Shown here one piece after another: positions 1 through 8,659 of a stretch of 45,986 nucleotides of DNA. This DNA is from Myxococcales bacterium (GTDB taxonomy: Bacteria; Myxococcota_A; Polyangia; Polyangiales; JAFGIB01). The DNA is taken from positions 1 to 45,986 of the forward strand of contig JAOUOP010000062.1 of the NCBI GenBank assembly GCA_029880325.1. The letters run 5' to 3'. The notes under the pieces were generated by a model. That model was not told the DNA's origin, made no database searches, and saw only the letters and a program-made list of their open reading frames with translations. The translations under genes were made by a program, and so were the position numbers. Position 1 is the stretch's first letter. Each line of letters begins with the position of its first letter.

Positions 1-217
1 GCGTTGGACTCCCTGCGCAGGGGCCGTGCGCGCTTGGGGGGCTTGGTCGCGGCGTTCATGCAGGATGTATCGGCCAGTGGCCCCCGCCGGTTGCGTCGAA
101 CGGCGAGAAAAAACGTCCTGGCAGCTTCCAGGCGGCCTTCAGGCGGCGGGGCCCGGCGGCGCGGGGCGATTGCTGCACCCGGCGGCGGCGCCTGCGTGCT
201 AGAATGCGCGGCCTTTT

Positions 218-3133
218 ATGGAAGACCTGCTCGAGGCGATTCGCGAGCAATGCTCGCCAGCGGTTTGGCGCCGCGCTCAGGCGCTGGCGCGCTCGGCCCA
301 GGTCAATGGCAAGCGCACTCACAATGACGAGCTCGAGCTGCGCGTGCGCACCCGCAGCGGCATGGTTTCCCCCCTGGTGGTGCTGTCCCCACGCCATACC
401 GATTGGAGCTGCGATTGCGATAGCAACGAGGACGCCTGCATCCACGTGGCAGCCGGCGCCCTGTGGCTGCAGGCGGCCCACGCCCGCGGCGAGGACCTGC
501 ACGAGTTGTCCGCCCCGGTTGCCAAGCTGGCCTACCGGCTGCGCCGCAGCGACGGCGCCCTGGCCCTAGAACGCCACTGGCGCCGTGCGGGCGGTGAACT
601 CGAGCCCCTGGAGCGCCGGCTGTGCCAGCTCAAGAGCCAGGACGGGGAGCTGTCGCTGGCCCAGGCCGACCTGGAGGTCGATGTGGCGCTCGGCTCGCTC
701 TTGTCCGGCAAGCTTCCGCGCCCCCTGGTGCCACGTGTGCTCAGCGCCCTGGCCGAATGCGACGACGTGCAGCTGGACGGCCGGCCGGTCCAGATCGGTC
801 CACCGGTCCCGCTGATCCAAATCCTCGTCAGCGACCGCAACGACGGCTTCCATGTCGTCGCGCGACAGGATCCGGCCGTAAAGGAGATCTTCGACAACGG
901 CGCCGTGCTGCACGGCCGCGTGCTGCGCCCGGTGGGCGAGCTCGATCTCAGCGGACGCGATGTGGAGGAGCTGCGTAAGGGCAAGGTCTATGGCTTCGGC
1001 GAGGTAGCCGACCTGGTCGGTCGCGTGCTGCCGGCCCTGCAGGCCCGCGTGCCCGTGGACAATCAAAGCCGCGTGCTGCCCCAGGCCACCCCCATGAAGC
1101 CACGCCTCCTGGTTCAAACCGAGTACGATGGCCTGGCCCTGCAGGTGCTGCCCGTGCTGGTCTACGGCGATCCCCCCTCGGCCCGCCTCGACGGCGCCAA
1201 GCTGCACTACCTGGGCGGCAAGCTGCCCATGCGCGACGAGCGCCGCGAAAAACGCCTGATCGCCGAGCTTGAGCACCGCGCCGGGATGCGCCTGGGCCGC
1301 ACCGAGCAATTCGTCGGCCTGCAGGCCGTCAGCGCCGCCGAGCGGCTGCGGCGTATGGATTTCGTGGAGCTTACCGGCAACGGCCTGGACGCTTGCTTTG
1401 TGGCCCCGGAGCTACAAGCCGAACTGGACTTCAGCAGCGCCTCGGGCCTGCGCTTTTTCTCGATGGACGGCCCCGGCGGCGGCAAGGCCCGCAGCGCCCG
1501 TCCCGAAGCCGTCGTGGCGGCCTTTCAACGCGGCGAGTCCCTGGTGCCCCTGGTCGAGGGCGGCTGGGCCGCGCTCCCGGCCGACTTCCTGCAACAGCAC
1601 GGGCACTTGGTGGCCGATCTCGTTGCCGCCGCCGCCGAGCGCGAGGCGCTTCCCGACAGCTCCCTGCCCGACCTGGCCCGCCTCTGCGAGGCCCTCGAGC
1701 ACCCCCCTCCCCCCCGCTTCGGCAAGCTGCGCGCACTGGTGGACGACTTCGAGGCCCTGCCACCACCGCAGCTCCCCACCGACCTGCGCGCCGAGCTGCG
1801 CAGCTATCAGCAGCACGGCGTCCGCTGGCTCTCCTTCCTCTCCGAGGCCGGCCTCGGCGCCATGCTCGCCGACGACATGGGCCTGGGCAAAACGCTGCAG
1901 GCCCTGTGCGCCATCACCACACCGACCCTCGTCGTCTGCCCCGCCAGCGTTATGTACAACTGGGAGCGCGAGATCGAGCGTTTTCGCCCTTCCCTGCGCG
2001 TCAACCGCTACCACGGCCCCGGCCGCACGCTGGACATGAAGGCCGACGTCACCCTGACCACCTACGCCGTGCTGCGCATCGACAGCGACAAGCTCGCCGC
2101 CGAACACTGGGACACTGTGGTGATCGACGAGGCCCAGTACATCAAGAACGCCGACAGCCAGGTCGCCCGCGCAGCCTTCGAGCTCGACGCCCGCTTCCGG
2201 ATGACCCTCACCGGCACACCCGTGGAAAACCGCCTCGACGAGCTCTGGAGCCAGTTTCACTTCCTGAATCCGGGCCTGCTGGGCGGCCGCCGCGACTTCG
2301 ACCGGCGCTATGGCCAACCCATCGCCGCTGGCGACGCCCAGGCAACCGCCCACCTACGCTCCCGCCTCAAGCCCTTCCTGCTACGACGCATGAAGCGCGA
2401 GGTGGAAGCCGAGCTGCCGCCCCGCACCGACGTGGTGCTGCGCTGCAGCCTGGGCGACCACGAGCGCGCGCTCTACGACGCCGTCAAGGCCGCAACCCAG
2501 AAGGAAGTGCTGCAGCAGCTTTCCACCGGCGGCAGTGTGCTGGCCGCCCTCGAGGCCCTGCTGCGCCTGCGCCAGGCCTGCTGCCACCCGGCCCTGCTGC
2601 CCGGCCAGCAGGATCGCCCCGGCGCCGAGTCCTCCAAGCTGCAGCTCTTGATGGCAACCCTCACCGAGGCCCTGGACGAAGACCACAAGGCCCTGGTCTT
2701 CTCCCAGTGGACCTCCCTGCTCGACCTGGTCGAGCCGCTGCTTCACGAGGCCAACGTGCCCTTCTGCCGCCTCGACGGCCGCACGCGCGACCGCGGAGAA
2801 GTCGTCGAGCGCTTCCAGAGCAACGATGGCCCTCCCGTAATGCTGGTCTCACTCAAAGCCGGCGGCACCGGCCTGAACCTCACGGCCGCCGACCACGTCT
2901 TTTTGCTTGACCCCTGGTGGAATCCAGCCGTCGAGGATCAGGCCGCCGACCGCGCCCACCGCATCGGCCAGCAGCGTCCGGTGCTGGTACACCGCCTGGT
3001 CGCCGAGAGCACCGTCGAGGAGGGCATGCTCGAGTTGCAGGAACGCAAACGCGCCCTGGCCCAGGCAGCCACGGGCGGGCCGGGCGCCGCCGGTGGTATC
3101 ACGCGCGAGGATCTACTGGCCCTGCTGAGCTGA
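218..3133 (+). CDS. SWIM zinc finger SNF2-family helicase/ATPase
   Basis: This is a 971-residue SNF2/RapA-type DNA translocase, expected to be cytoplasmic and to remodel protein-DNA or RNA polymerase complexes. A SWIM zinc motif (C65-x-C67-x6-C74-x-H76) sits near the N-terminus. The middle holds a helicase-associated region. The ATPase core follows with the Walker A motif DDMGLGKT (K558), the DEAQ box at about D637 and LTGTPVENRLDELWS. The C-terminal helicase lobe shows LVFSQW, SLKAGGTGLNLT and QAADRAHRIGQ. The ATG at 218 gives the full-length family architecture, although no clear ribosome site precedes it. It stands alone, with no coding partner on either side. The family assignment is sure; the cellular target is not known. 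Confidence 0.95.
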   Translation: MEDLLEAIREQCSPAVWRRAQALARSAQVNGKRTHNDELELRVRTRSGMVSPLVVLSPRHTDWSCDCDSNEDACIHVAAGALWLQAAHARGEDLHELSAPVAKLAYRLRRSDGALALERHWRRAGGELEPLERRLCQLKSQDGELSLAQADLEVDVALGSLLSGKLPRPLVPRVLSALAECDDVQLDGRPVQIGPPVPLIQILVSDRNDGFHVVARQDPAVKEIFDNGAVLHGRVLRPVGELDLSGRDVEELRKGKVYGFGEVADLVGRVLPALQARVPVDNQSRVLPQATPMKPRLLVQTEYDGLALQVLPVLVYGDPPSARLDGAKLHYLGGKLPMRDERREKRLIAELEHRAGMRLGRTEQFVGLQAVSAAERLRRMDFVELTGNGLDACFVAPELQAELDFSSASGLRFFSMDGPGGGKARSARPEAVVAAFQRGESLVPLVEGGWAALPADFLQQHGHLVADLVAAAAEREALPDSSLPDLARLCEALEHPPPPRFGKLRALVDDFEALPPPQLPTDLRAELRSYQQHGVRWLSFLSEAGLGAMLADDMGLGKTLQALCAITTPTLVVCPASVMYNWEREIERFRPSLRVNRYHGPGRTLDMKADVTLTTYAVLRIDSDKLAAEHWDTVVIDEAQYIKNADSQVARAAFELDARFRMTLTGTPVENRLDELWSQFHFLNPGLLGGRRDFDRRYGQPIAAGDAQATAHLRSRLKPFLLRRMKREVEAELPPRTDVVLRCSLGDHERALYDAVKAATQKEVLQQLSTGGSVLAALEALLRLRQACCHPALLPGQQDRPGAESSKLQLLMATLTEALDEDHKALVFSQWTSLLDLVEPLLHEANVPFCRLDGRTRDRGEVVERFQSNDGPPVMLVSLKAGGTGLNLTAADHVFLLDPWWNPAVEDQAADRAHRIGQQRPVLVHRLVAESTVEEGMLELQERKRALAQAATGGPGAAGGITREDLLALLS

Positions 3134-3315
3134 AATCCCATCCCGGGATCGCCGCAGGCCCTGAGGTCAGATTCCGCCAGCGCTGCAATTTCCCCGATTC
3201 ATGGTCCGGCAATCACGCCAGATTGGCGCCCAGGGGTTGCTTCGCGCTAAGCTTTCCCCTTACTACCCAGGTCCCGATCGGAGAAGCCCTCGCCCGACGG
3301 CGGAGGGCCCAATAG

Positions 3316-4344
3316 ATGACTGCCCGCCCCAAATACCCGACGACGGTCGCGCTGTCGCTCATGATGGCGCTTACGGGCTGCATCAGCCCCCCCGTCGGTC
3401 CGGTGGAGGCGGCCCCCGAGAGCGCTTCGGCGGAACTCACCCTGGAGCCGCCCGCCCGTGGCGTGCACGTCCGCAGCCCCCTGCTCTGGGTCGATCCCGG
3501 TGAAGACCTACGCCTGTGCGAAATCGTGGCGTTGCCCGGTGGCCAGCAGGACGTGTACTTCATCGACCGCATCGAGTCCGAGCTGGCCGATGGCGCCCGC
3601 GACCTGATCGTTCATGCCCTGGATCTGGGCAGCGAGACGGAAGCCATCGCCGACATCGGTAGCCGCGTGGCCTGCACCCGCGCCGGCGAGGCCTTCGGCG
3701 AGGACCTGGAAGACGTCACCTCGGTGCGCGTCGGCTACCGCGACCAGCAATTCCCCGACGGCGTTGGCAAGATCCTCTACGGCGGCCAAAAGCTCGCCCT
3801 TGAGTATCACGTGGTCAACACCGGCGATGCCCCGGCGTCCGTGGGCTTGGCCCTGAGTTTCCACACGGTCGAGGAAAAGACCATCCGACGCGTCGCCCAC
3901 ACCGCGGGCTTCCACAACCTCACCATCTACACCCCGCCGCTGGGTCAGAGCAGCCACCTGGCCGAATGCCTGGTCAAGCAGGAAGTCCTGGTCAGCGAGC
4001 TGGCGCGACGCACCGGCCGGTGGGGCACCGGCTTTGCGGTCTGGCAGGTCGGTGGCGACCGCGATGGCGAGCTGCTGTGGCACAGCGCCGGTCCCCATAA
4101 CGCCGCGCTTTCCCTGGAGGAACCGCTGCGCTTCCAGGCGGGTGAAGGCTTCCGTTTCCAGTGCGACTACAACAACACCACCGATCTGGAGCTGCGCTTC
4201 GGCATCGGTGACCACGACGAGAGCTGCACCCTCGAGGCGACCTACTGGGTCGAGGGCCAAGGCGTCGGTCCTGCACAGGACGGCAGCAGCCCCGAAGGTT
4301 GCCTGGTGCTCGACGTCGACCCCGACGGCGTGGCCCGCGACTAG
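3316..4344 (+). CDS. PHM-like (copper monooxygenase fold) lipoprotein, degenerate
   Basis: The protein has 342 residues and a lipoprotein signal peptide with lipobox LTGC, so it should be anchored in the outer or inner membrane. The body resembles the two-domain beta-sandwich of copper type II ascorbate-dependent monooxygenases (PHM/DBH): an early segment with LCEIVALP and DLIVHALDLGS where PHM has its His-His copper motif, a linker YGGQKLALEYHVVNTG, and a late C-x-Y-N-N segment (FQCDYNNTTDLELRFG) followed by DHDESC where PHM has its Met-Cys ligand motif. The His-x-His pair and Met of the copper B site are not visible, so it is probably a non-catalytic or altered relative. Its TAG stop is the first three bases of a repeat element (see the repeat at 4342). 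Fold call by eye only; function unknown. Confidence 0.55.
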   Translation: MTARPKYPTTVALSLMMALTGCISPPVGPVEAAPESASAELTLEPPARGVHVRSPLLWVDPGEDLRLCEIVALPGGQQDVYFIDRIESELADGARDLIVHALDLGSETEAIADIGSRVACTRAGEAFGEDLEDVTSVRVGYRDQQFPDGVGKILYGGQKLALEYHVVNTGDAPASVGLALSFHTVEEKTIRRVAHTAGFHNLTIYTPPLGQSSHLAECLVKQEVLVSELARRTGRWGTGFAVWQVGGDRDGELLWHSAGPHNAALSLEEPLRFQAGEGFRFQCDYNNTTDLELRFGIGDHDESCTLEATYWVEGQGVGPAQDGSSPEGCLVLDVDPDGVARD

Positions 4345-4509
4345 ATGTGCTCGGCGGAAGTCATGATCCGCTCTCGGGACCGCTACGGCGCCAGCTGCGG
4401 CGTCCGGTCCCCTTGAAATACACGGAGTATTGGGGACCCGCGACTTAGGGGCCCGCACAGCAGGAAGTCGATCGATTCGACTCCGATCCGTCCCGCCGAG
4501 CTGCGTTGC
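4342..4509 (-). repeat. MITE-like inverted-repeat element, right half eroded
   Basis: The 90 bases 4342-4431 match the reverse complement of 45860-45949 with 5 mismatches and no gap. The left end is TAGATGTGCTCGGCGGAAGT (4342-4361), a terminal inverted repeat. The far end survives only as CCGCCGAGC at 4493-4501, which places the element's end near 4509 and gives a length close to the 166 bases of the other copy. The boundary lies in CTAG (4341-4344), which doubles as the stop codon of the upstream gene. No coding capacity is seen. Insertion at TA within CTAG is a known preference of IS630-type transposition, so a non-autonomous IS630/Tc1-like element is inferred. Confidence 0.75.
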
Positions 4510-4582
4510 GCCGTCTTCAAGGACATAAACTCACGCCCTGCCGGCCCGGGTTTGTCCCCCGGTTTGAGCCGCCCGGCTTGAC

Positions 4583-4815
4583 CGGTTGATGCCGCGGCAG
4601 TAGAGACGGCGCTGGATGGACGGGGAAGCCCGGTGTGATTCCGGCGCGGTCCCGCCACTGTAAGCGGCCAGGTGGTCGTCCTAGCCCCGGCTCGGACAGC
4701 CAGCTTCGGTGCGTTCCACGGCGTCTGCCACGGCCGGCGCCAGCCACTCGACTACGCGTCGGGGAAGGCGGAGCGAGTCCGGCAAACCGCAAGCCAGGAC
4801 ATCCGGCCATCCGCA
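4583..4815 (+). promoter_or_regulatory. Cobalamin (adenosylcobalamin-type) riboswitch
   Basis: The conserved core is at 4621-4662: GGGGAAgcCCGGTGtgAttCCGG followed by GCGGTCCCGCCACTGTAA. The 3' B12 box lies at 4790-4808 (GCAAGCCAGGACATCCGG), and flanking bases near 4583-4592 and 4803-4815 can close the P1 stem. This is the class that binds B12 and shuts down B12-uptake or B12-related genes. About 125 bases separate it from the ribosome site GAGGAG of the lipoprotein gene at 4939. No intrinsic terminator with a T-run is visible in that stretch, so control at translation initiation is more likely, which is an inference. Confidence 0.95.
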
Positions 4816-4938
4816 TACCCCCCAACCAAGCCCTACGGACGATGGGGCGGGGCGGAGCTTTCACCATTGCCATGGCCGCTCCTCCCGCACCCATCCGCAG
4901 CGGCCCACCGGCGCGAGACCGGGATCGAGGAGCGAATC

Positions 4939-5469
4939 ATGAATGCAAAGCGGAACTTTGGGATGGCGGCGCCGAGTGCGCGGTCGATGGCCTGGCTACT
5001 GCTGGCGGCGCTTGCCTTCGCTGGCTGCGCCGAGGATGACGAGACCACCGGCGCCGACAGCGCTGCGGCCGGCAGCGGCGGCACCACCGACACCGCCGGC
5101 AGCGGCGGCGCCGAAGCCAGCGCGACTGAGCCCAGCACTGGCGGCATCGAGGTGGCCGGCGACTGGAGTAGCGAGTGGGGCGATGAGAGCATCGATGACG
5201 CGAGCTGGGCTGGCTCCGCCGTCGTCAGCTTCGACAACGACGCCAACGAGGCGATCACCCAGACCCCCGAGGACGACATGTACAACCCGGGCAAGTTCAA
5301 CAAGATCGTCTGGACCGAGCCCGGTGACGACGGCTTCTATTACTGCACGGTCGACTACGGCCTCGACAGCGCCGACGACGCAGAGGCCAGTGCGATGACC
5401 GCCGACGACAGCGACCCCGCCAACGACGGCTGCGGCGGTTTCTCGTGGACCAAGCTCGCGCCCAAGTGA
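4939..5469 (+). CDS. B12-riboswitch-controlled lipoprotein
   Basis: This is a 176-residue lipoprotein (lipobox LAFAGC) with a Ser/Gly/Thr-rich low-complexity linker and then a compact acidic domain of roughly 110 residues rich in Asp and Trp. Two Cys fall in the domain (FYYCTVDYG and NDGCGGF). The start ATG at 4939 follows GAGGAG by eight bases; upstream ATGs in frame would run through the riboswitch and are rejected. It is the first gene after the cobalamin riboswitch and overlaps the next by four bases (GTGA). From memory, similar small proteins with a WT-x-DG-FYYC pattern sit beside B12 receptors in other Gram-negatives. A role in capturing or handling cobalamin at the surface is inferred, not shown. 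Confidence 0.85.
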   Translation: MNAKRNFGMAAPSARSMAWLLLAALAFAGCAEDDETTGADSAAAGSGGTTDTAGSGGAEASATEPSTGGIEVAGDWSSEWGDESIDDASWAGSAVVSFDNDANEAITQTPEDDMYNPGKFNKIVWTEPGDDGFYYCTVDYGLDSADDAEASAMTADDSDPANDGCGGFSWTKLAPK

Positions 5470-6149
5470 GGCCCCCGCACGGGCCGCGCAGCCGCCGACG
5501 TTTCGACGTTCGCCCGTGGGCGCTGATCGGAGCGCTCGGCTGCGCGGCTCCGATCGGCTCCGAACAGCCACAGTCCCCCTACGCCGCGGCCGTTGTGTAC
5601 TTCGAGCCCGGAGACAACGCTGGCTACGGCCAGGACGACCTGCCCGACGTGGTCCTGGGTGCCCCCACGGGCAAGGGCAGCGGCGCCGGCTCCACCGATG
5701 TGCTGAGCCTGGGGCTGGGCGGCGAGATCGTGCTCGACTTCGGCCGCTGCACGCTCGTGGACGAAGCGGGTCCCGACCTTCTGGTCTTCGAAAACCCCTT
5801 CTGGCCCGGGGGCAACCCCGACGCGGTCTTCGCCGAGCTTGGCGAGGTGGCCGTGAGCGCCGACGGAGAGCGCTTCGAGAGCTTCCCCTGCCAGACTGAG
5901 GCACCCGAGCCCGGCCGCTATCCGGGCTGCGCCGGCGTGACACCCACGCTCGACTTCGATCCCGCCACGCCCTCGCCTCTCGACCCCGAACTCACCGGAG
6001 GCGACGCCTTCGACCTTGCGGACGTGGGCCTCAGCGAAGCCCGCTACGTGCGCATCCGCGATCTGGCAGCGCCCATCGATGCGAGCGACGCTCCCAGCGC
6101 CGGCTTCGACCTCGACGCTGTCGCCGCGATCAATTGTAGGTGGCGCTGA
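5466..6149 (+). CDS. Secreted cobalamin-associated cell surface protein
   Basis: This is the second gene of the riboswitch operon, about 227 residues. The likely start is the GTG at 5466 overlapping the previous stop (GTGA); an in-frame ATG at 5445 is the alternative. An N-terminal Arg-rich stretch and the hydrophobic segment WALIGALGCAAP suggest a signal peptide, perhaps with a weak lipobox. The domain has DDLPDVVLGAPTGKGSGAGS, DVLSLGLGGEIVLDFG and GPDLLVFENPFW. I recall this pattern from surface proteins encoded next to B12-regulated TonB receptors. No TonB receptor or ABC importer follows here. The 3' end overlaps the convergent gene at 6130 by 20 bases. The biochemical function is unknown. 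Confidence 0.8.
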   Translation: MRPPHGPRSRRRFDVRPWALIGALGCAAPIGSEQPQSPYAAAVVYFEPGDNAGYGQDDLPDVVLGAPTGKGSGAGSTDVLSLGLGGEIVLDFGRCTLVDEAGPDLLVFENPFWPGGNPDAVFAELGEVAVSADGERFESFPCQTEAPEPGRYPGCAGVTPTLDFDPATPSPLDPELTGGDAFDLADVGLSEARYVRIRDLAAPIDASDAPSAGFDLDAVAAINCRWR

Positions 6150-7059
6150 ACAATAGGTTCAGGCCACCAGCGGAGATGTCACCCGAGATCTCGTCGCTGG
6201 TGCTGACGATCACCAACTGCAGTGCGACGCCGATGCCCCAGTCGACACCGACCCACCACTCCTTGCCGACCATGAAGTCCAGGGCCAGGCCGTAGTCGCT
6301 GCCCTTGACGTCACCACCGCCGCCCTCGAAATACACCACCTGACCGATGCCGACGCCACCGAGCAAGTAGAGGTTCAGCGGCATGATGTAGTAGGTGATC
6401 GTGGCCCCCAATCCCGTGATGCGAATGTTCTCGCCCACGTCATCGAGGTCCTCGCCGTTTCGCTCGAGGTTCGGGTCGACCAGGGTCAACTGGTAGATAT
6501 CGGCCGCCAGGATCAGGTTCTCGGTGAGCGCACCACCGATGCCGATGGAAGTGCCAAGGCCGAAGCCGGAGTACTGCTCTTCGTCAACCACGCCGGGAAA
6601 ATCGCCCTTCTTGCCGCTGACAGTGCCGATGCCGGGACCGATGCCAAGGCGCAAATAGAAGCCCTCATGCTCGCGGCCGCGCCGCACGTGCTCCCAGGGA
6701 TCCCAGTCGCCTTCTTCGGATTCCGGCGCTTCGATACCCCCACCGAGTTCACCATAGCCGGACTTGCCGGCGCCGCCCGCCTTGGCTGGCGCAGGCTTGG
6801 CCTCCGGATAGGTCGGTGGTGGCGGGGCCGCCTGCTCTGCCTCAGCAGCGGCAGGAGCCTGCTCCCCTTCAGACGCTGCTGGCGCGGCGTCAGGTGCCAC
6901 GGGGGTGGCTTCGGGCGCCGCTGGCGCGGGTGCAGGCTGGGGGGACGGCTCCTGAGCCGATGCCCCGGTGGTGACAGAGAGGATCAACGCCACGCCAAAA
7001 CTAGCGGCCTTCAAAGCCGCACCGAACGAAGCGCCAAGGGCCTGCCTGGATCGAACCAT
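6130..7059 (-). CDS. Outer-membrane beta-barrel protein
   Basis: This 309-residue protein begins with a signal peptide ending near GASAQE. A long Ala/Pro/Glu-rich periplasmic linker follows (roughly residues 35-105), then a C-terminal barrel of alternating hydrophobic strands (FYLRLGIGPGIGTVSG, ITYYIMPLNLYLLGGVGIG, GLNLLFSATYN) ending in an aromatic-containing strand. The start ATG at 7059 is fixed by a perfect AGGAGG on the minus strand; the frame stays open further upstream to 7323 but without a ribosome site. It is convergent with the B12 operon and shares its last 20 bases with it. Substrate or structural role cannot be told. Confidence 0.85.
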   Translation of the reverse strand: MVRSRQALGASFGAALKAASFGVALILSVTTGASAQEPSPQPAPAPAAPEATPVAPDAAPAASEGEQAPAAAEAEQAAPPPPTYPEAKPAPAKAGGAGKSGYGELGGGIEAPESEEGDWDPWEHVRRGREHEGFYLRLGIGPGIGTVSGKKGDFPGVVDEEQYSGFGLGTSIGIGGALTENLILAADIYQLTLVDPNLERNGEDLDDVGENIRITGLGATITYYIMPLNLYLLGGVGIGQVVYFEGGGGDVKGSDYGLALDFMVGKEWWVGVDWGIGVALQLVIVSTSDEISGDISAGGLNLLFSATYN

Positions 7060-7285
7060 GGAACCTCCTGCGCACATCCCGCTGGAAACGCGATGCACAC
7101 CTGGCTGGATTAGAGCACAAGCCGCGATCCCCCGCCAGCCGAGGTCGGGGCCGCGAGGCGGTGTTGCGACACCTGAAAAATGGGGCATCCCGCGCTGATC
7201 GCTGGCGCGGAATGCTCGCTCGACCACGTGCACGAGACACCAGAGACAAGGCACGAGCGCCTGGCGCGAAGCCCCACACCGAGCA

Positions 7286-8617
7286 CTACAGCAACATCTG
7301 CCGAATGTCCCCGAGCACTTCACGCAGGCGCGTGGTGAAGCGCACAGCGTCGGCGCCGTCGATGACGCGGTGGTCGTAGGAGAGGCTCAGGCCGCACATC
7401 AGGCGCGGCACGAAGCTCTGACCGTTCCAGGCCGGGCGCAGGACAGCGCGTGAGATCCCGAGCACTGCGACTTCGGGTGGATTGATGATGGGCGTGAAGT
7501 GGGTGCCGCCGATGCCGCCCAGGCTCGAGATCGTCATCGAGGCGCCCTGCAGATCGGAAGGCGAGAGCTTGCGCGTACGGGCGCGGGCGCTGACGTCGGC
7601 CAGTTCCTCGGCCAGATCGTGCAGGCCCTTGATGTCGACGTCGCGGATCACGGGCACCACCAGGCCCCTGGGCGTGTCCACGGCGACGCCCACGTGAAAG
7701 TAGCGCTTGAGGATCAGGGCCTGGCCGCCGGCTTCCAGCGAGGAGTTGAAGCGCGGCATGGCCTTGAGCATCACCACCACCGCTTTCATGAAAAACGCGG
7801 TGAGCGTGAGCTTGGTGTCGGGGCGCTCGGCGCGCATCTTGCGCCGGAACTCCTCGAGTTCGGTGATGTCGGCTTCGTCAAATTGGGTGACGTGGGGGAT
7901 GGTGACCCAGCTGCGGTGCAGGTTCTGTCCCGAGATGCGCTGAATCTTGGTCAAGGGCTCGCGCGCGACTTCGCCGAATTGCGAGAAGTCGATGTCCGGC
8001 AAGGCCGGCACGGCGAAACCGCCGCCGGTGGCGGTGCCGGCAACCGACATGGCGTGCTTCACGTAGCGCTGCACGTCGTCTTTGGTGATGCGACCGCTGC
8101 GACCGGTGCCGCCCACGTGGCTGAGGTCGACGCCGAGCTGGCGGGCCAAGCGCCGCACCGAAGGCGTGGCGTGGGGTTTGGATACGTTGCTGGCCGGCGG
8201 CGAGTCCGGCATCGGAATCCTGGGAGGAGGCATCGTGCGCGCCATTTGCGAGGCCCGACGCCGAGCACGCAGACGCTCGGGCTCCTCGTCGCGCGCGGTC
8301 GGCTCGGGCTCCGGCGCGGCCGCCGCGGGCTTCGTCGGCTCCGAGGGCAAAGCCGCCGCGGTCGCCTGCTCGGTATCCTCGTCCAGATCGAGCACGGCCA
8401 GCAGCGTGCCCTGGGCCACGCGATCGCCGACAGCGACCTTGACCTCCTTGACCACGCCCGCGCGTGGTGAGGGGATCTCCATGGAGGCCTTGTCGCTCTC
8501 GAGCACGACCAGGCCCTGCTCGACTTCGACCCGCATCCCCGGACGCACCAGGACCTCGACCACGTCGACCTCCTCGACGTCGCCGATGTCGGGTACTTCG
8601 ATGGAGGAATCAGCCAT
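7286..8617 (-). CDS. aceF: Pyruvate dehydrogenase E2, dihydrolipoamide acetyltransferase
   Basis: The 443-residue E2 subunit transfers the acetyl group from E1 to CoA. It has one N-terminal lipoyl domain with the lipoyl-lysine in ESDKASMEIP (K43), an Ala/Pro/Glu linker, a peripheral-subunit-binding domain (VRRLARQLGVDLSHVGGTG) and a C-terminal catalytic domain with DHRVIDG (H416, D420). Single-lipoyl E2 is shorter than the three-lipoyl E. coli enzyme. It lies 42 bases downstream of aceE and is surely co-transcribed with it. The E3 gene (lpd) is not next to it. A modest AGGCGA precedes the ATG. Confidence 0.95.
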   Translation of the reverse strand: MADSSIEVPDIGDVEEVDVVEVLVRPGMRVEVEQGLVVLESDKASMEIPSPRAGVVKEVKVAVGDRVAQGTLLAVLDLDEDTEQATAAALPSEPTKPAAAAPEPEPTARDEEPERLRARRRASQMARTMPPPRIPMPDSPPASNVSKPHATPSVRRLARQLGVDLSHVGGTGRSGRITKDDVQRYVKHAMSVAGTATGGGFAVPALPDIDFSQFGEVAREPLTKIQRISGQNLHRSWVTIPHVTQFDEADITELEEFRRKMRAERPDTKLTLTAFFMKAVVVMLKAMPRFNSSLEAGGQALILKRYFHVGVAVDTPRGLVVPVIRDVDIKGLHDLAEELADVSARARTRKLSPSDLQGASMTISSLGGIGGTHFTPIINPPEVAVLGISRAVLRPAWNGQSFVPRLMCGLSLSYDHRVIDGADAVRFTTRLREVLGDIRQMLL

Positions 8618-8659
8618 CGCTTCGCCTCATCACCTTCAAAGCGCTCTTCAACGCGTCTT

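Noticed and set aside
1..60. Possible start of a divergent minus-strand gene running off the left edge (MNAATKPPKRARPLRRE)
   Set aside because: Only 20 codons are visible, without a ribosome site or recognisable family; not enough to call.
4440..4500. tRNA-like stretch around GATTCGACTCCGATC
   Set aside because: No acceptor or anticodon stem can be formed around it; it falls inside the eroded half of the repeat element.
7060..7323. N-terminal extension of the beta-barrel gene
   Set aside because: The perfect AGGAGG and the signal peptide fix the start at 7059; the extension has neither.
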